The notes below the pieces were generated by a model. It made no database searches. It worked only from the letters and a program-made list of their open reading frames with translations, and had not been told where the DNA came from. From NCBI GenBank assembly GCA_002197995.1, contig NGZR01000002.1, positions 4,526,001 through 4,590,000 of the forward strand: a stretch of DNA of 64,000 nt, in the 5' to 3' direction. Made by a program: the position numbers and the translations under genes. Source of the stretch: Gaeumannomyces sp. JS-464 (lineage: Eukaryota; Ascomycota; Sordariomycetes; Magnaporthales; Magnaporthaceae). The stretch's first letter is position 1; every line of letters begins with the position of its first letter. Shown one piece after another: positions 34,976 to 44,901 of this stretch.

Positions 34976-36410
34976 ATGTCAAGTCTAATGGTCCCAGAGA
35001 CCCGGGTATTGGCTGTAGCCAGCCACGTAGGAGATACCTATCCTGTCTCCCTTCCCAGTTATATCACCCAGTGAGTGCCCTTCGCTAACACATGCGGACA
35101 GGTTGTTTCTGGGTAAGCTCTGCTCTCCAGGAAGGCAGGATGGCGATCCATCCCATTAACCTGGTTCAACAAACAGAAATGTGGGAAACAAGATTGCCGT
35201 TTTTGCCATGCAATCCCTCGGCTGCGAGGTCGCGGCGCTGAACACAGTGCAGTTCAGTCGGTTTCTTTGCACCCTTTCCTCCCCTTCCTTTCTCGTCGGC
35301 TGAAAAAAAGGGCGTCACAGAGACGATGTGCGCGACCCCCCGCCGTGGTCAGGGGGTGTTGTTTGCTGACACCTTCTCCGGCGGGACGGGGACGGGAAAT
35401 CTTTCTCTTCCCGCCCGCCCCTTTGTTGCTTTCTCACAGGTAACCACACCGGCTACAAGCAATGGAAGGGGACACGAGTCTCGGCCGACGAGATCTCGGA
35501 TCTCTGGGAAGGGCTGAAGCAGTCGTACCTCGACGGGTTCGACATGATGCTCTCGGGCTACATCCCCGGCGCCGCCGCCGTCGAGGCCGTGGGCAGGATC
35601 GCGGTGGAGCTCAAGGCCAAGGCGGCGGCGGCCGGGGCGCCGGGCAGCTTCTTCTGGGTGCTGGACCCGGTCATGGGGGACAACGGCACGCTGTACGTGG
35701 CGCAGGACGTCGTGCCCGCGTACAAGGCCCTGATCGGGCACGCGGACCTGATCCTGCCAAACCAGTTCGAGGCCGAGGTGCTGTCCGAGGTCAAGATCGA
35801 GGACGCGCGCTCGCTCGAGCGCGCCGTCGGCGTGCTGCACGCGCGCTCGGGCGTCCCGCACGTCATCATCACGTCCGTCTCGCTGCCGCACCCGGACCAC
35901 CCGGCGCGGTCTATGTGGGTCGTGGGCTCGACCAGGACGTCGGGCGGCCAGCCCCGGCTGTTCAAGATCGTCTTCCCCGCCATCGACTGCTACTTCAGCG
36001 GCACCGGCGACATGTTTGCCGCCCTGATGGTCGCGCGCATGCGCGAGGCCGTCCACCAGGACACGGCGGCGGCGACGTCAGCAGCAGCAGCAGCAGCCGC
36101 ACCGCTCGGCGACCGCGCCTCCTGGATCAGCGACGACTCGGTCGACGCGCTGGACCTGCCGCTCGCCAAGGCGGCCGAGAAGGTTCTCGCCACCATGCAC
36201 GAGGTCCTGACCAAGACGCTCGAGAGCATGAACGCCGAGATGGCGCGTGTCCGGGAAAAGCTGGCTGCAGAGGGCACAGCCGCGTCGGAGGAGGAGCAGG
36301 CTAAGAACCTTCGGCTGCACCAGTCTAGGGCGGCCGAGTTGCGGCTAGTGCGGAACCTGGAATCTCTGAGAAACCCTCAGGTGGCGGCACTGCGCGCGGT
36401 GAAGATGTAG
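34976..36410 (+). CDS. Pyridoxal/pyridoxine kinase (PdxK, Bud16 family)
   Basis: Four exons, 34976-35026, 35102-35112, 35177-35256, 35440-36410; 370 aa. ATP-dependent ribokinase-fold enzyme phosphorylating B6 vitamers to give pyridoxal 5'-phosphate in the cytosol. The start MSSLMVPETRVLAVASH joins VVSG (an 11-nt microexon) and NVGNKIAVFAMQSLGCEVAAL, then NTVQFSNHTGYKQWKGTRVS across the third splice. Core motifs: VLDPVMGDNGTLYV (ATP/Mg region), LILPNQFEAEVLSEV, VPHVIITSVSLP, and anion hole/catalytic base YFSGTGDMFAALMV (Asp of GTGD). An Ala run (GCA repeat, about 36080-36100) interrupts the late part, and a coiled-coil tail to KM* extends the protein compared with bacterial PdxK. Frame arithmetic across all four exons is consistent. 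Confidence 0.92.
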
Positions 36411-36913
36411 TAGTGCCCGCCAGCCACATCTCCCGCCTCGCTTTGTTCTTTTATTCCCTACACAGATGCATGGAGTTTTGAGCTGCATCGGGCCAGGGAG
36501 CCTGTGTCCTGTTTTTGCATGTGGTGGCAACGAGCGCTTCTTTCGGGATGGCTTCTGGATACCTAACCATCTATCATTTTCTAGATTATTTCGAGTCGGA
36601 AGGAGCAGCAGGGGTGGGTATGTTTGCACATGCAAGCATGTCCTAGCCCGGTAATAATAGGGACCGTTCGACATACCTACTAAATACCTACTGCCGCGAT
36701 GCTTCGAGGAGAAGAACCAAGACAGACCTGTATAGCGCCCATCAACCGTCCCTTAACCATGCGCTTTTTTTTCCCCCTTACTCATGTGAGCAAATACCCT
36801 TGAACACGCCCAATTATAGCCCAAACTCCAGTCCAGTCGATTTATCGTCATGATGAAAGTCGTGTCCGAAACGACGACATGCTGCCGAGTGCAAAGGGAT
36901 GGGGCCCTTCGCC
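36411..36913. other. Convergent intergenic gap
   Basis: 503 bases between the 3' ends of pyridoxal kinase (+) and dUTPase (-). Nothing coding seen; AT-richer 3'-UTR-like sequence. Confidence 0.6.
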
Positions 36914-37737
36914 TCAGGTGCGGCCGGTGCTGCCGAAGCCGCCGGCGCCGCGCACGCTCTCCTCGAGCTCCTGGACCTCGACGACCTCGGGGGTGTAGAT
37001 GCGCTCGATGACGAGCTGGGCGACCCGCTCGCCCTCCTCGACCTTGAAGTCGGCGTCGGCGTGGTTGAAGAGCAGCACCTTGACCTGGCCGCGGTAGTCG
37101 GCGTCGATGACGCCCGCGCCCGTGTCGATGAAGTGCTTGGCGGCGAGGCCGGACCGGGGCGCGATGCGGCCGTCTATCGAAGCGAAGAGGGGGCAGGGCG
37201 GGGCGGGTGGTCAGCTGGGTGTGTAGGGGAGGAGGGGCAACAGAGCCAGGCTTTGTCGCGCAGTAGCCTGCGAGTTGATATGGTACTAACAGGTGCCGGC
37301 GGGGACGGCGATGCTGATGTCGGTGTCCACCAGGACCTTGCCGCGGGCCGGCACGACGGTCTCGCGGGCGGCGTACAGGTCGTAGCCGGCGGCAAAGGCG
37401 CTGCCGCGGGTCGGGAGCCGGGCCTTGTCCGAGAGCTTCTTGATCAGGAGCGGCGGGCACTGCTCGAGGGTGACGGCGGTCTCGGCCGTGGGGCGGCGGC
37501 GGCGGCGGCAGGGGCGGTGCTGTTGTCGGCGGACATGATGGGCACCGTGTTGTCGACCTTGACTCGCTTCGCGGGCGGTGAAGTGGGCGGGGATGCGACG
37601 GCGGGAGGGTGCGCGGCGGGCTCTTCGGTGGTCATGCTGCGCGCCAGGAAGATGTTGCGCGGTGCCGGGCCGGTGTGGTTGAGGACGAGACGGCGGCAGG
37701 CGTGGATGGATGGCAGGAACACAGCACGCTGGCGCAT
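36914..37737 (-). CDS. DUT1: dUTP pyrophosphatase (one frame break; possible mitochondrial form)
   Basis: Exons 37737-37291 and 37173-36914, intron 117 nt (GTTAGT...GATAG). Trimeric dUTPase hydrolysing dUTP to dUMP and pyrophosphate, keeping uracil out of DNA. All five motifs are present: [20 protein letters not shown] (the join across the intron gives [11 protein letters not shown]), [40 protein letters not shown] and [10 protein letters not shown]. The N-terminus is Ala/Pro-rich. A one-base deficit in the C-run at 37490-37493 puts the N-terminus (TEEPAAHPP...) in a different frame from [18 protein letters not shown]. Two in-frame starts exist: 37635 (MTTEEPAAH) and 37737, the latter adding [20 protein letters not shown]..., which looks like a mitochondrial presequence. 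About 235 or 201 aa. Confidence 0.92.
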
Positions 37738-38366
37738 AGGGAGCGCGATGGGTGGAGAGTGCGCCCGCCTGGAGCTCCCTCAGGGAGGGGTCCAAGAAGC
37801 CCCGCCTAGACGCATGGCGGTGAAAACGCACCAGCAGGACACGGCTAAGACGCGTCGAGAAGGAGCGGTTCTGATTGGCCAATTGAACAAACAGCCGTCG
37901 TTTGGCTTGCCCAACCAAGACCCTAGAATAGGGCAGTGTCGGCCGTTTCTCGCATATCAAATGTTTGGACAACCAAGAGCAGCTGCCAGGGAAGCCTGGG
38001 CAAGGAGTTATCCAGGCCCCTGAAGAAAATCACATAAATGCCCTTGCCCAATGAGCTCGTAGGCAGTTCCTCTAGAAGCTCGAGCTACGTAGTATACGTA
38101 AAGAAGGTATAGTAGCGCAGAACACCAGGGATATTGCTACAGACGTTCATGCACCTCCCGGTTAGATCGCCTATGCCAGCACAGACCACGCAGGAGTCGG
38201 ATGTGCGGGAAGATGACCGCAGTTGTCGCATTCTCTTGCCTCCGAGACCAAGGTGGCAGACTCAGGCAAACCATGTTTGGCGAGTCGGACCATGCACTGT
38301 AAGGAGGGGGTGCCCGGCTGTCGCGACTAGCGACTGAAGAATCCAAGCGAGGTCCTCGCCCGCCGC
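37738..38366. other. Intergenic, dUTPase promoter
   Basis: 629 bases between the dUTPase start and the stop of the CENP-K-like gene (both minus). Contains the MluI-box palindrome listed separately. No coding feature is supported. Confidence 0.55.
37849..37856. promoter_or_regulatory. MluI cell-cycle box (ACGCGT) upstream of dUTPase
   Basis: GACGCGTC palindrome about 112 bases upstream of the first dUTPase ATG. ACGCGT is the MCB core bound by Swi6/Mbp1-type factors in fungi. The same hexamer occurs elsewhere in the window (near 952, 2878, 14509, 15626), so the position, not the motif alone, is the argument. Confidence 0.4.
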
Positions 38367-39523
38367 TCAATCATCCAACTCCTTCCCAAAGTCCACTAGC
38401 CGAAGCCGAGTCGCATCCTTGGGATGAAACTGTGCCACCCTCGACCGGACCAAGAACCTGGCGGCTGCCGACTCCCTCGCGATCTTGACATAGGCAGCCC
38501 AGCCGTCGCCCCCGGACTCGACGAGGCTCCTGAGGAGCTCCTCGGTCAGTTCTCGCATGTCGGACGCCGCCGCCGCCTTCTCGTCCCACCCCTCCCTGGG
38601 CTTGGACACTGGGCGAGCTGACGGGCTTCCCCAGATTTCGTCAATTCGCCGCTGCCGGAAGTCTTGGTCGACGTGATCCTTGGCCTTCTTTACCTTGCCT
38701 TGGGAGCTGAAGCCAGCGACCAGGCCATCCGAATCGACGTCCATCATGTCGCCAACCACGGGACCCCCGAGCTCCTCGGCAGCTAGCAGAGGGGCTAGGT
38801 GTCCGTCGATGAACTGGTTGAATGCCTTGAGCAGGGATGCTGCCTCCTGGTCGTAGCTTCGCTTTTTTCCTGCAGCTCTTCTAGCCGCTTCTGGGCGATC
38901 TCTTCTGGGGTTCTTTCGACCCTCGACTCAAGCCCTCTGCGAAGCGACTGGATGCGGTTCTCTAGGCATTTCTGGAGGGCGCGCTGGTCTTCCAGACCTG
39001 CCTCTGCTGCCTCAAGTTGCTTCCGCGCCTTGTCCACGGAGGCGGACTGTGCGGCCAAAAAGGCCCGGGACTCCTCGATGGTCCTGTGCGTCTTGCGCAT
39101 GGCTACGAGTGCTGGCAGCAGCGAATCCGGGCTAGGCAGGGGCGGTGCAGATTCAGCCGCGTCCTTGTATCCCGCGGCCATGATCTCAACCGAAGCCGTG
39201 GCCGACGGTTGGGCCGGACCAGAAGACCGCTGGGCGCGGCTTGCGTCCTGGATCGCCTGAGGCCGACATCGGATTCAGCGGCGGCTAATGGGACATGACA
39301 AAGGGGGGAAAGAAAAAAAATAGGAAAAGAGATGGGGAGAAATAGGAACAAATACATCCACAAGGACAGGATCGCTGATGGAAACGGGAGTCCCGAAACG
39401 TACCCTATGTAAGGAGTCCTCGTGCTGCCTAACCATCCTCTCAAGCTCGTGGATAGAGCGATTCATGTGGGCTGCATGGCGATCCTTTTCGGCCGTCGCT
39501 CCGCGACCTGATTTGCCGTCCAT
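38367..39523 (-). CDS. Probable kinetochore coiled-coil protein, CENP-K-like (one frame break)
   Basis: Exons 39523-39404 and 39256-38367, intron 147 nt (GTACGT...CTCAG), about 336 aa once the frame is repaired. Exon 1 has a helix SIHELERMVRQHEDSLHR. Exon 2 has a long coiled coil (SVDKARKQLEAAEAGLEDQR, LENRIQSLRRGLESR), then RTPEEIAQKRLEELQ, SYDQEAASLLKAFNQFIDGH, LAPLLAAEELGGPVVGDM and RQRRIDEIWG, and ends near LRLVDFGKELDD. The RTPEEIA...LAPLLAAEELGGPVVGD pattern is what I associate with fungal CENP-K/Mcm22-type proteins of the inner kinetochore; this is recall of a family pattern, not a search. The frame breaks at 38862-38867, a six-T run on + where seven would keep the frame (AAAAAA in the gene), a classic homopolymer deficit. 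Confidence 0.6.
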
Positions 39524-42118
39524 TTCGACTTGGGCAAGACGCCCTGGCGCAACGGGAGAGGGGCTTAGCAGCTCGCGGTAAACACTCCGTGTTGTGTAGC
39601 ATAGATAGGGTGCCGAGTTTTATTGTTTGGTCCGGAAGATCAGACGATGTGGTTGTGGAGGTGACCCGACAGGCTCATCGCCACCAGCGACGCGTCGCAG
39701 GTCGCTCATGAGGGAGGTGGGACAAAGACGCACGGGAAATATGAAGGTGTGCGGCTTGGGCGATGGGAGAGGCGCCTGACCCGCAAGCCTCACACGCAGA
39801 GCTGGGGAGCGTGGGCGACACAAGAAAATCCCCTTGGCCAGAACATGGCACTGTTTGCTTCTCCCGCAGCCGACACCTTGCCAGGCCGCGTGCCGGGGGC
39901 AATGCTGCGGTTTGAGGAGCAAAGAACGACACTTATTTTTACTTATTTTGCCTTCTCCTGTCTGTTCCTCCCCCTCCAGGAGTTGTGCTCTGTTTCATGG
40001 ATAGAGCCCCTGTCAAAGCAGATTATGCCGGTCATCCATCCCGCTGCCTCATTCGCTTTCGAAGGATGAATTCTCGATAAGGAAGCCCTAAGTGGAAAAA
40101 AGAAGACGGGACAAAAAAAAAAGAGCAAAAATAAAATACAAATAAAAAGAAGCAAAAAGGATGACCTGGAGAACACGACACGTGTGCTGATACCCCAACC
40201 AAGCAAACACCCTATGGACAAGGGAGATAGGACGGCTTCATCTTGTCGTCACTGTTGTGTTCCCTCGTATTCCTTGTTCCTGCGTGTTCTCCCGGCTCCT
40301 ACCGTTTTCTCCCGTTCGTGGTGTTGGCTTGGCCATGTTGGATAGAAGAGAGAAAAAGAAAAATACTACCACATTACATCTCTTTAGCCAGAGTCGCGGT
40401 ATTCAGGCAGTTGCAGTGGCGCTTGCCTGATGGTTACCTCGCATCAAGGTTGCCGGGCGCGACTTCTGATGCAACGCAGGTCGCGGTGCGGCGGAATCTC
40501 CCCTGTGCCAGCCACGGTGCACTGCAATCAATCCCGTTGTCAATTCTCCACACAATGGAACTACCGAGCCCGTGCCGCCCCTCCAATGGGAGACAAGCCA
40601 GCCAGGAGGCAAAAAGACGGCGCACTGGACCCCACATGGACCAGTCATGGTGTGCCCGGGCCACAAGTCACAGAGTTTGCCGTCGCCCAAACAGCCTTTG
40701 AGACAGCCCAGTCCCAGTCTGCTCCTTCCACCCCCAGCCTGCTGTGCTCTCGTTTGCACGTCGATCCTCCCCGTCACCGTCAAGAACCGCTTGGAAGGCC
40801 AGTCCAGCCAGCGCAGCGACCAGTGAAAAAGAAAAGAAAAAGTGAGTGCGACTTCTCCATTCGACTGGTCGGTCCTGTTTGCCCGCCTAGCCCAACGTCG
40901 TCGCGCATTCCTGCTCGGTTCGTTGAGTCCTGCCTACCCGGTGAGGGTGCGTGCATCAATCCCGTCTCGGACCAGTTTTTTTTTCCCCATTCCGCGCTGC
41001 TCCCGCTTTCGAACCGTCTAATTCACTCGTGTTCAAAGCTCAGGCTCGTGCGAGTATCCTGCACCTCCTCTTCCTGACTGCATACCTTCCCTCAACCATT
41101 TCGGGCGGACACCCATTAATTTTTCTTTTTAAGCACCCGCACTTTTGTTTTCTGCCTTTGCCTTCTTGACCGACGCGCTTCTCCCCTCCGACTCACAGCT
41201 CGGAAACCTGACCTTGTTCTTCTCCAACCCAGCTCACGCGCGTCGCCCTGATTGTCGCGCCACCAGGTCTTTTGTTGGGAGCACCACGGCATCAGTCGCA
41301 AGAGACGGCGCATCGCCTCTGGCCAGCCCTGAGCAAACGCGCCTCTGTGTCTTGTGTGCGTGCGCGCGCGTGCTCAACTTGAGTTGGAGAGCTGTGGCCG
41401 GGCCTCAGCCTAGCCTGCCAACCGGGAACAGAAAGCGTGCTTGCTGCAAGGCTGTGGTTTGTTGCCGAGAGCTGAAGGGAGCAAACAGAGGTTTGAGAAT
41501 TGGTTCTCTACTCGCCAGCCCTGCACCTCGTCGTCCTCTCACCACCTAACTTTCTCGCCCTTCACCTTTCGTTCACCCGATCTTCTCTTTTTTTTTTTTT
41601 TTCTCTGCCGCCACCGTCGTTCGGCACCCACCCGTGTCAACCACCCGCCCACCTCTAAATATTGAACACCGGCCCCAGGGCCCAAGTCTCTTCACCACCA
41701 GTCCAGTCCTGCTGCGCACCAGCACCGCATCGCTCCTCTCCTCTCCAGGTCCCAAGCCTACCCGAAGCAACGCGCCCTTGATCACAGGAGAGGCGGAAGT
41801 CCACAAGGAGTTTGCATTCAAGCTCCTTCTCTCTTGGCGGATCCCGCACTCGCGCCTTCGTCCCGATTTGAGTCCTCCACCACTCTCCATCGACCCTCGC
41901 GACCTTGCCTAGAGCTCATCCTCAGCCTCAAGTCCGACCTACACCTGCCCGCCACTACACCAGCACGTCTTCCTCGGAAAGCCCCAGGTGTAGATAAGAC
42001 GCATTTAATCGAATAGTCAACCGCGCTTGATTCGCACGTGTCTGCAGCCGACTGCGACGCCGTCCCTGTGACAAGAACAAGAGAGGAAAAAGGAAAGATT
42101 GACAAGACAGCCGAAAAA
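39524..42118. other. Long divergent region, KH-protein leader and promoter
   Basis: 2.6 kb between divergent starts. A + frame of 215 codons (40430-41077) and several of about 130 codons are open but lack any domain and are Ser/Pro/Arg-rich. From 40.8 kb to the KH start the + strand is strongly pyrimidine-rich with a long T run at 41587-41602, which suggests a long 5' leader for the RNA-binding protein gene. No gene is supported. Confidence 0.5.
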
Positions 42119-43722
42119 ATGTCGACCTCGCCCGCCCCAAAGACAAAACGCCCCCTTGAGGACACCTCATCGCCCTCCAGGACCGACCAGCCCGATGCCA
42201 AGCGGCCTGCTCTCGACAAGGTCCTCCGCAATGAGGGAGAGGTCAAGGAGGAGCCAATGAAGACCTCCATCGGCAACGGCCTCCCGCCCATCCCGACGTC
42301 TGCTACGCTGCCTCCCATCCCAGAGTCCAACGGTGCCAAAACCAAGACCAATGGCGAGAAGACAGAGTCCAAGGATGGCCAGGGCGACACGGTGGTTTCG
42401 GACGCTGCTGAGTCCAAGCCTATTGCGACCACAGTTACCAACAACACAAGCCAGGCCCCGGCAGCCTCTGCCGACTCGCACGATGAGACGGCTTGGATTC
42501 ACATCAGGGCCGTCATCTCTAGCCCGGAGGCGGCTACTATCATAGGCAAGGGTGGTGAGAATGTGTCCAAGATTCGTCAGCTCTCAGGTGCCAAGTGTAC
42601 TGTGAGCGACTACCAGAAGGGCGCCGTCGAGCGTATCCTGACCGTTAGCGGCATTGTTGATGCTGTTGCAAAGGTAATATTTCACTCCGACACACCGTCT
42701 CCCAACTACCGGCTAACTCATGATCCATCTTCTCCCTTGCCCAGGCTTTTGGCCTCATCATCCGCACGCTCAACAACGAGCCCCTTTCAGACCCATCCAG
42801 CGCACACTCGAAGACGTACCCTCTGCGTCTTCTCATCCCGCATATTCTCATTGGTTCGATCATTGGTAAGGGTGGCGCTCGCATCAAGGAGATCCAGGAA
42901 GCGTCGGGTGCTCGCCTGAATGCATCGGACTCGTGCCTTCCTCTGTCATCGGAGCGTTCGCTGGTTGTAATGGGCGTGGCGGATGCGGTGCACATCGCGA
43001 CCTACTACGTGGGCAGCACTCTCCTGGAGCAGCTCAACGACCGTTTCGGCGGACCTGCTGCGTCCGCCTACGCCACCCGCGCCGGTGGCCCCGTCGGCGC
43101 CGTCCCTGGCGGAATGCAAGTTGTGCCGTACCTTCCCCAGCCCGCCGGTGGCAACTTTGGCAACCGTGAGAACTACGGACGTCGCCCAGACCCTCGGGCC
43201 GGACCGGTGCCCCAAGGTGCAGCCCTCCCCTACGCGCAGCACTACAACCCGCACGCGGCCCACCAGCCGACGCCTGCTGTGCCTGTGCACTACGGAGCCC
43301 AGGGCGGGGCGTACGGCGCCCACGTGCAGCCTCCGCATGTCGGTCATGCCGGGCCGCAAGTCCACGGTGCTCCCCATCAGCCGATGCATGGCCAGATGCC
43401 CGGACCCGGTGGTGCACAGAGTCTGACGCAGCAGATCTACATCCCCAACGACATGGTTGGCGCCATCATCGGCAAGGGCGGCACCAAGATCAACGAGATT
43501 CGCCAGATCAGCGGCAGTGTTATCAAGATCAACGAACCCCAGGACAACAGCAACGAGCGGCTGGTGACCATCACGGGAACGGAGGAGTGCAATCGCATGG
43601 CGCTCTACATGCTGTACTCACGCCTTGGTGAGTCCTCAGTTTGCACTACAAACTAGTATTGTGTGTCCAGCAGCTAACCTAGTCAACCTGTCCTCGCAGA
43701 GAGCGAAAAGCACCGCATCTAA
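42119..43722 (+). CDS. Three-KH-domain RNA-binding protein (Pbp2/Hek2/Rnc1-like)
   Basis: Exons 42119-42673, 42745-43627 and 43700-43722; introns 71 and 72 nt; 486 aa. PCBP/hnRNP-K-type protein binding C/U-rich RNA. The N-terminus is Pro/Ser/Lys-rich and disordered. Three KH domains carry intact GxxG loops: about 125-195 IIGKGGENVSKIR, about 215-285 IIGKGGARIKEIQ, and about 405-475 IIGKGGTKINEIR. A Gly/Pro/His/Ala-rich linker (about 295-400) separates KH2 and KH3. The last exon gives only ESEKHRI. The start follows GCCGAAAAA and is the first ATG in frame. No frame breaks. The pyrimidine-rich leader raises the possibility of autoregulation through its own C/U-rich sequence, which is inference. 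Confidence 0.92.
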
Positions 43723-44465
43723 AGCCAGACGCCGAGGCCCACCACGAGACGGATCAGGACGGATGATATTCGGTTTTCTTGACGAAACCATTCTAGTCTT
43801 TTTTATTGCCCAAATACCTCTTTCATGTATCCACCGTCTCCCGTCTCCGTAGCAAAACCGGCTACATTTCCTTTGATCGTCAGCCTGCTAGCTCGAGGTT
43901 CACTTCTTTGCGTGATCTCCTAGCCTCTTCCTCCCTCGTGGTTTCTCACCTCAAATTGTGACATGGCGACCCCGTTGTAGCACTACCCACCCCTCGTCGT
44001 TATGAATACCGTTCCCATGTTTGAATTTGGGGTTTCGTGTGTACACACAGAAATGGAGTTTGCTCGTCGGGCGAGCAAGGCGGCCAGTGCCGACCAGCGG
44101 GTGGGCGCGTTTTTGGGCGTTTATGGGTGTGGTCAAGTTGTTTTTCTGACAAGCTAAAAAAAACATCCAAGTCATCAAAAATGCCGTGCTGTTCGCATGC
44201 GTAGCGATAGGTTTCCCCGCCCCTCAGACGAGCGACGAGAAGACAGACACTGTACAGCCTGGCTGGATCAGCACACTTCCGCATATACAGGTCCCCTGCC
44301 CGCATATTGTAACCCAAGATCCCCCATGACACAAAACACGGTTTAGCATCCCCCATGCCATTGGTTACCATATCCTGCTCTCCTCCTAACCCCTCCCAGT
44401 CGAATCCCCCATCGTGGCCGGGGCCGGGTCTTGTCGACCTTCTTTGTGCTGGCTTGATTCCTTGT
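43723..44465. other. Convergent intergenic gap
   Basis: 743 bases between the 3' ends of the KH gene (+) and the small conserved gene (-). A minus frame of 123 codons (44000-44371) has no recognisable feature. Probably two 3' UTRs. Confidence 0.5.
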
Positions 44466-44901
44466 TTACTTGGAGGTCGGATTCGATGGGCCGTAAACCC
44501 AGCTTGAAAAGTTGAGGGTCAGCATCAGGAGTTATCTCGGTAGGTACGGAGCGATATGGACTCACTTGTTCCACAGCTTGCCGATAAAGCCAGGTGGGGG
44601 TCGCTGTTCGTGGAGGCTCTGCCTCCTGGCGATAGAGGCAGGGTCGTTGGATCGTTTCTGCTCTTGGAGAGAAGCGAAGAGGCCGGCCGAGTTCTGCGAC
44701 AAGGTCAGCATTCGTGCTAACACAAGGTGTACGTCATCATGATGATTGCCATCATTGTAGTGATGCCAGAGATTTTGGCTGAAATCGAGACTCTAGATGT
44801 AGACTTACACGGCGAGGGGTGACAGGAGAAGCAGGGCCGGTCGATGCCGAAGAGGTAGAAGAGCTTCGGTCCCTAGGTGGGTTGGTTCCAGAGGCGTCCA
44901 T
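44466..44901 (-). CDS. Small conserved fungal protein with NWVYGPS tail (85 aa)
   Basis: Three exons, 44901-44809, 44693-44566 and 44502-44466; introns 115 nt (GTAAGT...CGCAG) and 63 nt (GTGAGT...TTCAAG). 85 aa. MDASGTNPPRDRSSST is Ser/Thr/Pro-rich, the middle has NSAGLFASLQEQKR and DPASIARRQSLHEQ, and the end is GFIGKLWNNWVYGPSNPTSK. The tail is formed across the last splice, which is why no long ORF covers it. I recognise this as a small, highly expressed, often conidiation- or stress-associated Pezizomycotina family, but cannot give a function. It is intrinsically disordered with no membrane segment. A TTTAAATA box lies upstream (about 45113-45120), roughly 215 bases before the ATG. Confidence 0.75.

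Noticed and set aside
40430..41077. 215-codon + frame upstream of the KH gene
   Set aside because: No domain, Ser/Pro/Arg bias typical of GC-rich noise, and position in a pyrimidine-rich leader.
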